IMG/VR virus record: IMGVR_UViG_3300010373_000062
Location: 1 to 47,747 of that record
DNA: 47,747 bases
DNA from: a virus
Strand: one strand, 5' to 3'
In this document: positions 33,667 through 41,167 of the stretch, piece by piece
Layout of the letters: the number at the start of each line of letters is the position of its first letter
Numbering within the stretch: position 1 is the stretch's first letter
Notes under the pieces: model-generated
The model's input: the letters and a program-made list of their open reading frames with translations, nothing else
What the model was told of the DNA's origin: nothing
Database searches by the model: none
Made by a program: the position numbers and the translations under genes

Positions 33667-33931
33667 GCTGATCCACCGTTAGTTCCGAAAACGCGTCCTT
33701 GTGTGTCAGGACAGTCGAAGCGAGGCGTGGCGTGGTATAGGGGAGGGCCACGTTCGCCATTTCCGAGGCAAGCTTGTAGTCTTTGCCTTCCCAAGCCTTG
33801 CGCATCACGGTCAGAACTACCTCGATTGGCGAGATACCCTCGGCCGCGACTTGCAGCGCCTTTTCCGCCGTCTTCTGGATTTTGCTGCCCTTGGGGCGTC
33901 CGACTGGCTTCCCGGTTGGCCGATACGGCAT
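33569..33931 (-). CDS. terminase small subunit-like protein
   Basis: A 120-residue protein with a basic N-terminus (GKPVGRPKGSKIQKTAEK) and helices (PIEVVLTVMRKAWEGKDYKL, LTVDQLERLVALAEHLTGG). It lies directly upstream of the large terminase and its end overlaps that gene. Size and position suit a DNA-recognition subunit, but the sequence is more like small terminase-associated proteins than a clear HTH. ATG at 33931 begins two bases past the upstream stop. Confidence 0.6.
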   Translation of the reverse strand: MPYRPTGKPVGRPKGSKIQKTAEKALQVAAEGISPIEVVLTVMRKAWEGKDYKLASEMANVALPYTTPRLASTVLTHKDAFSELTVDQLERLVALAEHLTGGFPGAGEAGTGAEAVGKPH

Positions 33932-33932
33932 T

Positions 33933-34400
33933 TCAGCGGCCCGGCTTGCCCTTGACGCGGCCGAGGCGCGGGTTCGCTCGCTTCGCCTTGGCACCCGCGT
34001 TCCGGGCACCGGCCGCCAGGATCGCGCCGGCGCTCTTGGCGCTCACGCCTTCCTTGCGCTCGAGGCTGCCCTCGCCGGCCCGCGCCTCGGCCTCGCGCCG
34101 AATGGACCGCTCGATCCGCGCCATCACGCCCGGCGGGCACTGGCCGAGGCGGGTGAGCGATCCACCGCCAGCTACGGCACTGCCGCACCGGATCAGCCAA
34201 CAGCCGCCCGGCAGGCCCATCGCGGCCAGATCGGACCAATCGGTTACGCGCACATCGGAGCGGAGCAGCGGCAGGCTCTGGCCCCTGACCGGCAGGAGGG
34301 CCCGACCCCAAACCACGGCGCGGTCATGACCGACCAGCACCACCGCGCCATGCGCAACGGGCCGCTCGCCCGGGCGGGCGTCGGATCGGAAGTATGCCAA
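33933..34400 (-). CDS. hypothetical protein upstream of terminase
   Basis: A 155-residue protein. N-terminal beta-rich part (AVVLVGHDRAVVWGRALLP, VRVTDWSDLAAMGLPGG), then a basic helix/coil tail (MARIERSIRREAEARAGEGS, AKAKRANPRLGRVKGKPGR). No family is recognised. Starts ATG at 34400 and is the first gene of the late minus-strand run after the 34515 gene. It may bind nucleic acid given the basic C-terminus; that is a guess. Confidence 0.65.
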   Translation of the reverse strand: MAYFRSDARPGERPVAHGAVVLVGHDRAVVWGRALLPVRGQSLPLLRSDVRVTDWSDLAAMGLPGGCWLIRCGSAVAGGGSLTRLGQCPPGVMARIERSIRREAEARAGEGSLERKEGVSAKSAGAILAAGARNAGAKAKRANPRLGRVKGKPGR

Positions 34401-34451
34401 ATGTGGGGTTCCCGGCGCCGGCTCTGGCGCAAATCTGGTAGGGTGACGATT

Positions 34452-34480
34452 TGCTACCCCCCGACCCGCCCCGATGTCAA
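34452..34480 (-). promoter_or_regulatory. putative promoter upstream of the terminase/late operon
   Basis: On the minus strand TTGACA (34475-34480) is followed by 17 bases and GTAGCA (34452-34457). The -35 is perfect; the -10 is poor. It would start transcripts just ahead of the gene at 34400 and could drive terminase and late genes. Confidence 0.35.
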
Positions 34481-34514
34481 GCGAAAATCACGAGTCCGGG
34501 AACATTGGGAACCG

Positions 34515-35057
34515 TTACGCCCGCCCCGACCGCACCCGCGCGCTGCCCTGCCGCCCGACCTGATCCACCGCGTCGTAGTGCAGCAGGAGCCGGACCAGCG
34601 CGGCGCAGGTCCAGCTCCGGCTCGTGTGCCGCCTGACCCCAGCCTGGCGGTCCAGCTCATCCCAGGGCCGGTCCTGCCCGACGCACCGGATCAGGTGCCC
34701 CGCGGCCTCGCGTCCGATCGCCTGCTCCGCGGCCCGCAGCCGCCCGAGCGCGTCCAGCCTGGCATCGGTCACACCGCCCGGCCCCGGCGCCTCGTCCACC
34801 CGCACCGCCTCTCCGCCCTGGCGCGCGCCGCACGCGCCGGCCTCGTAGTCCGCCTGCCAGCGGAGCCCGGCCTGATACTCGGCCGCGCCGATCAGGCCGG
34901 CGTCGAGCAGCCCGTAGAGGCGGGTATTGACCCGCCAACCCTCGATCCACCGCTCCCGCGTCAGCTCGGGCGGCAGCGTGTCGTGGTGCGCCTGGAACTC
35001 CGGCGTGGGGCCGGCCCCGGACACGGGCGGAGCCGGGGCGCGCTTGCGGTTGCTCAC
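34515..35057 (-). CDS. hypothetical protein, HTH-like C-terminal half
   Basis: A 180-residue protein. The C-terminal half (DARLDALGRLRAAEQAIGRE, LIRCVGQDRPWDELDRQAG) resembles a helix-turn-helix region in small phage regulatory proteins of alphaproteobacterial elements. The N-terminal part contains HHDTLPPELTRERWIEG. GTG start at 35057, with GAGG nine bases ahead. It is divergent from the plus-strand small genes, and the operator-like repeats lie in between. It may regulate early or late transcription; not established. Confidence 0.65.
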   Translation of the reverse strand: MSNRKRAPAPPVSGAGPTPEFQAHHDTLPPELTRERWIEGWRVNTRLYGLLDAGLIGAAEYQAGLRWQADYEAGACGARQGGEAVRVDEAPGPGGVTDARLDALGRLRAAEQAIGREAAGHLIRCVGQDRPWDELDRQAGVRRHTSRSWTCAALVRLLLHYDAVDQVGRQGSARVRSGRA

Positions 35058-35089
35058 GGGATGGACCTCATGGGTATGTGATACAAACT

Positions 35090-35171
35090 ACGCGGCGGGC
35101 CGCGTGATTTCTCTGGACACCACGCGACGGGCCGCGTAGTGTGCTGGACATGCCGAGGCGACGGGCCGCGG
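35090..35171. repeat. three operator-like direct repeats in the divergent region
   Basis: Three copies of a GCGACGGGCCGCG-like core occur at 35090-35105, 35122-35137 and 35156-35171, about 32-34 bp apart (close to three helical turns). The first is a perfect palindrome: ACGCGGC, GG, GCCGCGT. The second differs by one base; the third is more diverged. They lie between the minus-strand gene at 35057 and the plus-strand gene at 35193, as operators for a regulator controlling both would. Confidence 0.7.
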
Positions 35172-35192
35172 CACAGACGAGGAGATGCAGAG

Positions 35193-35492
35193 ATGAGCAA
35201 GCCAGTTTACCCACTTCCGAGCCTCTTGCATGCTTCGGCCACTGATGCCGCCAACATGCAAATGCGCAAGGAAGGTCGAAGCAAGTGGAATCGGCGCGAC
35301 TACAACCTTGCTGCTGAAACCCAAGAACGCCTGACCCGCGCCTGCTATACTCTCCCCGGCGATACTGACGACAAGATGTGCTTCATTCGCTCGCAGATCG
35401 CGTGGTGTTGGGAAGGAGCCGGTCAGATCGGACTCTATTCTGACTGGAAACATGTCATGGCGGAAATCGAGCGCGTGCTGAGCGCCCCATGA
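35193..35492 (+). CDS. small plus-strand protein 1
   Basis: A 99-residue protein (MSKPVYPLPSLLHASATDA, RKEGRSKWNRRDYNLAAET, LPGDTDDKMCFIRSQIAWC). No family recognised. The start is preceded by GAGGAGATGCAG, the same 12-base unit that precedes the next gene. It lies behind the three-copy operator array, on DNA less GC-rich than the flanks. Probably an early phage or host-takeover protein. Confidence 0.7.
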   Translation: MSKPVYPLPSLLHASATDAANMQMRKEGRSKWNRRDYNLAAETQERLTRACYTLPGDTDDKMCFIRSQIAWCWEGAGQIGLYSDWKHVMAEIERVLSAP

Positions 35493-35520
35493 CCGTGAAC
35501 CGCGCATAGAGGAGATGCAG

Positions 35521-35697
35521 ATGAACGCACCTAGCGAAAAGCAACTCTCATATATCGAAACGCTGCTCGGGAAGAAAAACAATGGCTTCCACAGCGATGC
35601 GTGGGCGGCGATCCAACGCATCGCGCGGGTGAGCGAGAAAAAAGCAACATCCAGAGATGCATCGATCACAATAACCGGTCTTCTAAGGCAGAAATAG
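35521..35697 (+). CDS. small plus-strand protein 2
   Basis: A 58-residue protein (MNAPSEKQLSYIETLLGKK, AWAAIQRIARVSEKKATS). The ATG at 35521 follows GAGGAGATGCAG. Pattern SEKQLSYIETLL is found in small phage proteins of unknown role. Probably one operon with its neighbours. Confidence 0.7.
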   Translation: MNAPSEKQLSYIETLLGKKNNGFHSDAWAAIQRIARVSEKKATSRDASITITGLLRQK

Positions 35698-35698
35698 G

Positions 35699-35905
35699 AT
35701 GTCCAAACACACCCTAGACAACGCACGGCCTGGATACTCATTCTGGTCGATGTCGAAAACCAACGCCCCAGCGTGGGGCGAATATGAAATACCAGACAAT
35801 GAGGCAGCATGGACCGCAACAGATAGAAAAAGAGCTGTATCCATGACCGAACAAGCCGAGATGCACTGCTGTCACATTGTGCGATCGGCATACCGACGCG
35901 GCTAG
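35699..35905 (+). CDS. small plus-strand protein 3
   Basis: A 68-residue protein (MSKHTLDNARPGYSFWSMSK, YEIPDNEAAWTATDRKRAVS). Its ATG starts one base after the previous stop, so translation is probably coupled. No family recognised. Confidence 0.6.
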   Translation: MSKHTLDNARPGYSFWSMSKTNAPAWGEYEIPDNEAAWTATDRKRAVSMTEQAEMHCCHIVRSAYRRG

Positions 35906-36028
35906 GAGAGTGGCCTACCCGGTAAATATTTCGCTGCTTATGACGCGAACTACGACTTGCGCACAGCTTCAATGAGGCCGGGTAGGCTCGGCACGATAAT
36001 CCCAAAGCGATACAGGACGCAAGAAAGC

Positions 36029-36244
36029 ATGACCCCCCCAGAGTTCCGCGCCGCCCTCGCCGGCCTGGACCTGTCGCAGGCCGAGTTCGCCCGGACCCTG
36101 GCCCAGCTCGGCCGCGACCCCCGGCCGCCGGCCACGATCTACCGCCAGATCCAGGGCTACGCGCTGGGGGAGGTCCAAATCCCCTCCCCGCTCGCCGCGC
36201 TGCTGACCGTGCTCGGCCGCGTCCCGCCGGAGGTGTGGCGGTAG
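36029..36244 (+). CDS. small XRE-like HTH protein
   Basis: A 71-residue protein. LDLSQAEFARTLAQLGRD followed by PATIYRQIQGYALGEVQIP reads as a short helix-turn-helix of the XRE type. The ATG at 36029 follows a weak site (AAGAAAG); longer frames upstream are less likely. It could regulate the plus-strand operon or act on the repeats at 35090. It converges on the minus-strand gene at 36245 with abutting stops. Confidence 0.65.
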   Translation: MTPPEFRAALAGLDLSQAEFARTLAQLGRDPRPPATIYRQIQGYALGEVQIPSPLAALLTVLGRVPPEVWR

Positions 36245-36493
36245 TCACGGGGCGAACGTCAGGGCTTCGAGCCGGGCTAGCGACTTGCGCAGCGACGCAA
36301 TCTTCGCGGCCCGCATTTGCTCAGCCTTCGCTAGCGCCGCCGCGGGCGTTGAGTGCCACTGATCCTTGAACAAATACTTCCTGTAGCCATCGGCTCTTTG
36401 AACCCACACCATGTGGGCAAAATCTGCGCATCGCTCCCCTTCCATCTCCTCGATGCCGAAGGTCAGCGCCCGGATTGTAACCCATACCTTCAT
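36245..36493 (-). CDS. small protein at the end of the replication operon
   Basis: An 82-residue protein (MKVWVTIRALTFGIEEMEGE, DGYRKYLFKDQWHSTPAAA, KIASLRKSLARLEALTF). The ATG has a good site (GGAGAGAGG). Function unknown; it ends against the convergent HTH gene. The C-terminal part looks like a helical pair. Confidence 0.65.
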   Translation of the reverse strand: MKVWVTIRALTFGIEEMEGERCADFAHMVWVQRADGYRKYLFKDQWHSTPAAALAKAEQMRAAKIASLRKSLARLEALTFAP

Positions 36494-36821
36494 CGCCTCT
36501 CTCCATCAGACATGCCGCGCGCGCGGCGTTTGCGGGGGCTGGACGGCCGATCTGCACTCCGCCGCCACCTCCCCTACCGCCCGAGCGCCAGGATGCCCCA
36601 CGCCTCGGCGCTGTCGGGATTTGGGGCGGTTTGAAATGGAGGTCCCCGGAGGGGCTTTCCAACGCACCAACACGTCCAACCCCTCATTCGTACTCTCCGT
36701 ATAGGGCCCTGATTCCCTATCTCTTTATCCTCTGTTGGAACTGTTGGAAGTGTAGGAGGTAGATATATCAGGGGGTTAGGTCCAACGTGTCCAACACTTC
36801 CAACGCTTGTCCTTCCAACAC
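36494..36821. other. gene-free stretch holding the origin-like array
   Basis: About 330 bp between the helicase gene and the small gene at 36245. No credible gene is seen. It contains most of the TCCAAC/GTTGGA array, AT-rich patches near 36710-36732 and 36760-36770, and a GC-rich segment at its lower end. Confidence 0.6.
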
Positions 36822-36831
36822 TCACTCCAAC
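36658..36831. repeat. TCCAAC iteron-like array, candidate replication origin
   Basis: Nine exact TCCAAC hexamers: seven on the plus strand (starts 36658, 36675, 36781, 36790, 36799, 36814, 36826) and two as GTTGGA (36734, 36743), with a near-copy ACCAAC at 36666. Several are phased by exactly 9 nt (36781/36790/36799; 36734/36743; 36666/36675), giving a TCCAACNNN repeat. The array flanks AT-rich DNA and overlaps the last codons of the helicase gene. I infer binding sites for a replication initiator, or a regulator array. Confidence 0.7.
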
Positions 36832-38096
36832 ACATCCTTCCGCCACACGCGGCGTCCATTTCCTACCCGGCCCGCGACCGTCTGCTTCCAGCCTAGCTTG
36901 CGCAGGCATTCACAGACCCGCAGCGTGGCCCTTCGGTCCTGCTTCTCGCGCTGCACTCCGATCCCATTCAGCAGCGCATCGGCCGTGGTGGTTTCGACCC
37001 GCGAGTACAGCCAATCTTCAAGCGCGTCCTGCCAGGTGTCCTCGGTCAGGCGACTGGTTTGGACCTCAACGGCGGTTGCGTTTAGTTCATGCTCTTGCAA
37101 CCATAGAACATCCCCTTGAGATTCCCGCTGTGCAGCCTCGGCCCATAGCTGCTCCCGGTTCAGCGTGACCCACTCGGCATCCGCGGCTCGGCACTCGATC
37201 GGCCAGAACCGGCGATTGCCGCTTGTGTCGCGCAGGTAGTCGCTGCTGTTGCTGGTGCCGACCAGGACGCATTGGCGGGGCGCGTCCACGAAGCTGCGGC
37301 CGTAGGGCGGTCGGTAGCGGTCCACCGGACGGGACAGGAATGCTTTGACCGTCTCGACCTCGGCTCGGATCACCTGGTCAATCTCGGCTAACTCGACGCC
37401 CCACACACCAAGGAGTGCGAGGGCCGCGTCACGGGAGCCCACATCGGCTGGCAGGCTATCGGTGAACCACGCATCTCCGAACAGCGCGCGGAGTGCCGTG
37501 GATTTGCCGATGCCCTGCGCGCCCTCAAAAATCGGCATGTGGTCGAACTTGCATCCGGGCTGGCGCACCCTGCGCACCGCGGCGATCAGGAAGCGGGCGC
37601 CGACCGCGCTGGTGTAGGGATTGTTCGGCGAGTCAAACGCGGCTTGCAACCACCTGTCTATCCGAGGAGTTCCGTCCCATTGCAGGGCGGCAAGCCAGTC
37701 CCGGATCGGATGGAACCGGTGCGCGTCGGCCGTGGCGAGCATCGCGCCCTCGATTACGGATTGCTTGAATCCAGAGGTCCAGGCGCGCTGCATGTAGGAC
37801 AGAAGGAGCTGGATATCGGCGTCATCCCAGGGCCGAGGATAGGGGCCTGGCCTGGCACGAATGCCGGTATGCGCAGTCGGCGGCGAACGATTGATGACCC
37901 CGCGGCAATAGAGTTCGTCGTAGCTTAGGAGGCCGATCAGCTCGGGATCGAGGTCGAGCAGGATCAGCGCGTTAGCTGTGGTGGAAAGGATTTGGTTCTT
38001 GTCGCCGCGCGCGAGCAGCTCCAGGAACGCCAGGTTTGGCCCGCTGGGGCCGGAGGGTGGCGCCCCACTGAATGGCACAATGTTTGCCATGCTCAT
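36822..38096 (-). CDS. VapE/VirE-type superfamily 3-like helicase
   Basis: A 424-residue protein. The ATPase domain has a Walker A GAQGIGKS at 192-199 and an acidic Walker B-like VWGVELAEID at 231-240, then FVDAPRQCVLVGTSNSSDY and TSGNRRFWPIECR, typical of virulence-associated E proteins. These act as replicative helicases with primase-polymerase partners in phages and mobile elements. It is overlapped at its 5' end by the primase gene (ATGA). Its last codons run into the TCCAAC array, the expected position for an origin. Confidence 0.86.
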   Translation of the reverse strand: MSMANIVPFSGAPPSGPSGPNLAFLELLARGDKNQILSTTANALILLDLDPELIGLLSYDELYCRGVINRSPPTAHTGIRARPGPYPRPWDDADIQLLLSYMQRAWTSGFKQSVIEGAMLATADAHRFHPIRDWLAALQWDGTPRIDRWLQAAFDSPNNPYTSAVGARFLIAAVRRVRQPGCKFDHMPIFEGAQGIGKSTALRALFGDAWFTDSLPADVGSRDAALALLGVWGVELAEIDQVIRAEVETVKAFLSRPVDRYRPPYGRSFVDAPRQCVLVGTSNSSDYLRDTSGNRRFWPIECRAADAEWVTLNREQLWAEAAQRESQGDVLWLQEHELNATAVEVQTSRLTEDTWQDALEDWLYSRVETTTADALLNGIGVQREKQDRRATLRVCECLRKLGWKQTVAGRVGNGRRVWRKDVLE

Positions 38097-38902
38097 GTTG
38101 CCGGGAATCGCTGCGCGGCCCGGAACGCGCTGCGCAACGTGGCGGTCGCCTCGAATCGTGCGAGCCCGGCCTGCATCGCGGCATGCAACAGCGTGTTTTC
38201 CGCCTCGGTCCGTGTCAGATGGCCCGCGGCAATCAGTGTGCCGATGTGAAACGCGGAGCGATTCAGCGTGTCATTGCGTCCGCCTTCGCCCGTCGTCCTG
38301 ATCCGATCCACGGCGCGATACAGGGCGCGATGCGCGCGCTCCGGCGTGACAGTGTAGGGCACCGGAGGCAAGGGCGGCTCGGGCAGCGGAGCGAGGAGCG
38401 CCGTCAGCCATTTGGGGGCCGGCGGAGGGGTCAGTTCCCAGGGCGGCGTGATCCACCGATAGGTGCGACCAGTGGCATGGTGCAGCGTTGGCGGCAGCGT
38501 GATGGTCTGTGCGCCGCGGCGCGGGTCGAGCCCGGGCGCGGGGAGGCCGGAGCAGCCGCGGAGCGGTTCGCCGGCGTGGGCGAAAATCAGCGCGTAGCCG
38601 CCACCGCCGGTGCGGATCATCGGGCGCTCGGGGATCGGGCCATGCTTGGCGGTCAGGGCTTGCAGCGCCGCGATGCCATCCTTCTTCGGTGGCGCGTCCA
38701 CGTCGAGCGCGAATATGCGGCTTGGGCCGGTCACGGCATACCAGCCGCAGTCGGGATACTCGCGAGCCCACTGCGCCAGGGTGTCCAGATCGGAGGTCGC
38801 GACGGCCGACGCGCCCTCGAATGCGGCGGCGCGGTGCTTGGCGGCGCGCGGATACACTGTCCAGCCGAGTAGTGCGACGCGCTCGATCACATCGGGCAGC
38901 AT
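38093..38902 (-). CDS. primase-polymerase (prim-pol) N-terminal domain protein
   Basis: A 269-residue protein with the archaeo-eukaryotic primase/polymerase signature: ALDVDAP (Asp67, Asp69) and PMIRTGGGGYALIFAH. It ends in a helical part (RAHRALYRAVDRIRTTGEGG). It would make primers for phage replication with the VapE helicase encoded next. Stop and start overlap (ATGA). ATG at 38902 is chosen because a longer frame begins inside the upstream gene. The upstream stop overlaps the start by one base (TGATG). Confidence 0.85.
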   Translation of the reverse strand: MLPDVIERVALLGWTVYPRAAKHRAAAFEGASAVATSDLDTLAQWAREYPDCGWYAVTGPSRIFALDVDAPPKKDGIAALQALTAKHGPIPERPMIRTGGGGYALIFAHAGEPLRGCSGLPAPGLDPRRGAQTITLPPTLHHATGRTYRWITPPWELTPPPAPKWLTALLAPLPEPPLPPVPYTVTPERAHRALYRAVDRIRTTGEGGRNDTLNRSAFHIGTLIAAGHLTRTEAENTLLHAAMQAGLARFEATATLRSAFRAAQRFPAT

Positions 38903-39087
38903 CAGAACAGCACCTTGGCCCGCAGCTTCTCGACCCGCCGCACTTCCGCCAGTTCGGCCCTGGTCCGATCCTTCGGCGCAGCTCGGCGCCGGCGCGGGGC
39001 GGGCAGGATTGCGCCGCAGCGGAGACACTGGCGCTGGTACGGAGGGACATCTCCGCCGGTCAGGAACGGGCCGTGCTTGCAGGTCAT
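38902..39087 (-). CDS. small zinc-ribbon-like protein
   Basis: A 61-residue basic protein. CKHG near the start and CLRCGA later (C-x-H and C-x2-C) form a zinc-ribbon candidate; the C-terminal half is basic (RRRRAAPKDRTRAELAEVRR). ATG overlaps the nuclease stop (ATGA). It may bind DNA or the replication complex. Confidence 0.65.
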   Translation of the reverse strand: MTCKHGPFLTGGDVPPYQRQCLRCGAILPAPRRRRAAPKDRTRAELAEVRRVEKLRAKVLF

Positions 39088-39440
39088 GCGGCGATCCGCC
39101 CGCGCGTCGGAATACCGGCTGCTTGCACCGCCGCAATCGCATCGTCGAGCGAGCGGCACACCGCGACCGGAAAGCCGTTGTGCGCGAGCCTGGCGTGCAT
39201 CTCGGCTTGGTTCGGGCTGACGCGGCCCGTGTCGGTTTTCCACTCGATCAGCACTATAGTTTTGCGATACCAGATCGACATGTCAGGCCAGCCGGAGGAT
39301 ACGCCGCGCGCCCGGCGTCGCGCGCCTTCCATCTGCCCGACGCCACGCGATTCCCATGACGTGACTACGGCATCGGCCGGCACGAGGCGCTTGATCGCCA
39401 CGTAGCCGGCCTGATGCAGGCGATCTTCGTCGCGCTTCAA
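39084..39440 (-). CDS. VRR-NUC domain nuclease
   Basis: A 118-residue protein with the VRR-NUC layout: WESRGVGQMEGARRRARG, SSGWPDMSIWYRKTIVLIEW (motif D...ExK), then TGRVSPNQAEMHARLAHNGF. The family contains Holliday-junction-type and flap nucleases in phages. The first codon in frame is TTG, overlapping the upstream stop (TTGA). It lies in the replication/recombination operon. Confidence 0.85.
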   Translation of the reverse strand: MKRDEDRLHQAGYVAIKRLVPADAVVTSWESRGVGQMEGARRRARGVSSGWPDMSIWYRKTIVLIEWKTDTGRVSPNQAEMHARLAHNGFPVAVCRSLDDAIAAVQAAGIPTRGRIAA

Positions 39441-39631
39441 ACACTCCCTCCCCGCATCTCAAACATCTGCCGCATGACGCCCGGCACCGTCTCGATCCAC
39501 TCCACGGCCTGCGCCGCGGTCAGATGCGGCAGAGCGGTGCGATAGGCGCACAGGAATGCGTTGGCCGCGGTCTGTACCGCGTCGTACGGGGATGGAGTCG
39601 GGCGGACCATGGGGGGATCGAGGCGGGTCAT
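39437..39631 (-). CDS. small protein between nuclease and methyltransferase
   Basis: A 64-residue mostly helical protein (PSPYDAVQTAANAFLCAYRT, LTAAQAVEWIETVPGVMRQM). Function unknown. Starts ATG in a four-base overlap (ATGA) with the methyltransferase stop. Confidence 0.6.
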   Translation of the reverse strand: MTRLDPPMVRPTPSPYDAVQTAANAFLCAYRTALPHLTAAQAVEWIETVPGVMRQMFEMRGGSV

Positions 39632-40509
39632 GCCGCGTCACCAAATAGTGGCGCGTCACCGACGATGCGCTCCCTCGCGTGCGCGGCGTGGCCGGAAGAT
39701 AATTCGATGCCGATGCACTCACGCCCAAGCCGATCAGCGACAAGGCCGGTGGTGCCGACTCCGAAGAATGGATCAATCACGGTGTCTCCGGTGCGAGTGC
39801 CGGCACGGATGCACCGCTCGGCAATCTCTGGCGGCATCGTCGCGAAATGCTGATCAACGTACGGCGACGGACTGACGGACCAAACCGAGCGCGCGCGGCG
39901 GGTATCGCGCACGATGATTGTTCTGTCCGCCGACGGTCGCTTTCTAGCCGAGTTCGGATCATGAGTGGCTGGGTCGCGGAACGCTTTTCCGGCCTTTCTT
40001 GCCAATCCAGGATAAAGCGACGGCTCCTCGATAGCCTCCCAATCAAAATAATATGACGGTTGCTTCGATAGAAGATAAATCATTTCGTGGGAGGTCACGG
40101 TGCGATCTTTGACTGGCGCGGGCGTAGTGCGAGGCTTGTTCCACACTATTTCGTCTCTCAGCCACCAGCCGTCCCCGCGCAGCGCAATGGCGACCATGGC
40201 CGGGATCATCAGTCTATCCTTGACCTTGTGGTCTCCAACGCCTGCGGAATAACTGTCGCCCAGGTTCAGCCACAACGTTCCGTCATCGCGCATCACCCGG
40301 CGCAATTCATGAAACACAGCAACCAAATTCGCGACATACTCGTCCGGATGCCGCTCTGTGCCGATCTCTTTGTGTTTATCCGGATGGCCCTGTGGCAAGT
40401 AGGAGCGAAGGCCGAAATACGGCGGCGAGGTCACGCAACACTGCACGCTGCCATCGGGCAACGTGCAGAGCACAGTCCGGCAATCGCCGTGGATCACCCG
40501 GACGCTCAC
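39628..40509 (-). CDS. DNA methyltransferase, TSPPY class (N4-cytosine or N6-adenine)
   Basis: A 293-residue enzyme. TSPPY at 27-31 is the catalytic motif, and DPFFGVGTTG at 246-255 the AdoMet-binding loop, placed after the catalytic motif (beta-type order). NLGDSYSAGVG and WNKPRTTPAPVKDRTV are further family features. It could protect phage DNA from host restriction; the target base is not deducible by eye. GTG at 40509 is chosen because it overlaps the upstream stop (GTGA); a GTG nine bases earlier is also in frame. Confidence 0.85.
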   Translation of the reverse strand: MSVRVIHGDCRTVLCTLPDGSVQCCVTSPPYFGLRSYLPQGHPDKHKEIGTERHPDEYVANLVAVFHELRRVMRDDGTLWLNLGDSYSAGVGDHKVKDRLMIPAMVAIALRGDGWWLRDEIVWNKPRTTPAPVKDRTVTSHEMIYLLSKQPSYYFDWEAIEEPSLYPGLARKAGKAFRDPATHDPNSARKRPSADRTIIVRDTRRARSVWSVSPSPYVDQHFATMPPEIAERCIRAGTRTGDTVIDPFFGVGTTGLVADRLGRECIGIELSSGHAAHARERIVGDAPLFGDAA

Positions 40510-41036
40510 GGCAGCCACCCGATCACCGGCGAACCGGAATGTCCGTGTTCAAATACGAACCACGCGTATGCGATGGAGCCGCCCTTCGCCGGAACGTCCG
40601 TATCGCCCGGCGGCATCGAGACGCGGCGGCTGCTTACCCATACGCGCGCGAGCGGCGTGGTCTGGAGCAGGGTGCGCCGCTTCTGGCCTTCCAACAGCGC
40701 GAGGCGGGCGAGGATGGCGACCTTGTAAGTCGCCTTAGTGAGCGCGTGCCGAATGAAGGGCTCGATTAGCCTGTAAGGCGGGTTGGAAATGATGTTGTGT
40801 ATATCGGCGCACTCGGTTGAGAAGAAGTCCGCTGGCTGGCCGTAGCCGCGATCGGCAATATCGGAGCCGACGCAGTGCTGTCCCCACAGGGCCATGATCC
40901 TAGGGATATTGCCCGCTCCGCAACACGGGTCCCATGACCGGCCATCGAACGACTCGACAGCCAGCAGCGCGTCCACAACCCAAGCAGGCTCTACGTACCA
41001 ATCTGCCGCCGCGCGCTCGTATCCCGAAGCTCTCAC
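40506..41036 (-). CDS. second DNA methyltransferase-like protein (NPPY class)
   Basis: A 176-residue protein. Motif I WDPCCGAGNIPRIM at 35-48 comes before motif IV IISNPPY at 82-88, the order of gamma-type N6-adenine methyltransferases. The N-terminus (YERAAADWYVEPAWVVDALL) is a small helical part, and no target-recognition domain is evident, so it is short. GTG at 41036 (GTGA overlap with the small membrane gene) is chosen; an ATG-started longer frame begins in another gene. It could be a solitary methylase or part of a two-subunit set with its neighbour. Confidence 0.78.
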   Translation of the reverse strand: MRASGYERAAADWYVEPAWVVDALLAVESFDGRSWDPCCGAGNIPRIMALWGQHCVGSDIADRGYGQPADFFSTECADIHNIISNPPYRLIEPFIRHALTKATYKVAILARLALLEGQKRRTLLQTTPLARVWVSSRRVSMPPGDTDVPAKGGSIAYAWFVFEHGHSGSPVIGWLP

Positions 41037-41167
41037 CACCACCCCGCCACGCACCCGAGGATCGCCGCCCATCCGGCGCCGGACACCCCGAGCCAGATCA
41101 CGACGCAGACCGCGAGGGGGAGACGGCGCGGGCAGCACGGGGCCTCCGTGATGCTGAGATGCGTCAC
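41033..41167 (-). CDS. 44-residue single-pass membrane protein
   Basis: A very short protein with one strong hydrophobic helix (LPLAVCVVIWLGVSGAGWAA) and a C-terminal GCVAGWW. GTG start overlapping the upstream stop (GTGA), and a GTGA overlap with the methyltransferase start. Length is exactly 44 codons plus stop. Function unknown. Confidence 0.55.
   Translation of the reverse strand: MTHLSITEAPCCPRRLPLAVCVVIWLGVSGAGWAAILGCVAGWW

Noticed and set aside
34515-35057. Calling the gene a Rep or DnaA-like initiator
   Set aside because: The HTH-like half is not specific enough and the origin-like array lies elsewhere.
33783-35081. 432-codon plus-strand frame over terminase-region genes
   Set aside because: Low-complexity Arg/Pro/Ala translation typical of antisense in high-GC DNA; several minus-strand genes with good junctions occupy the region.
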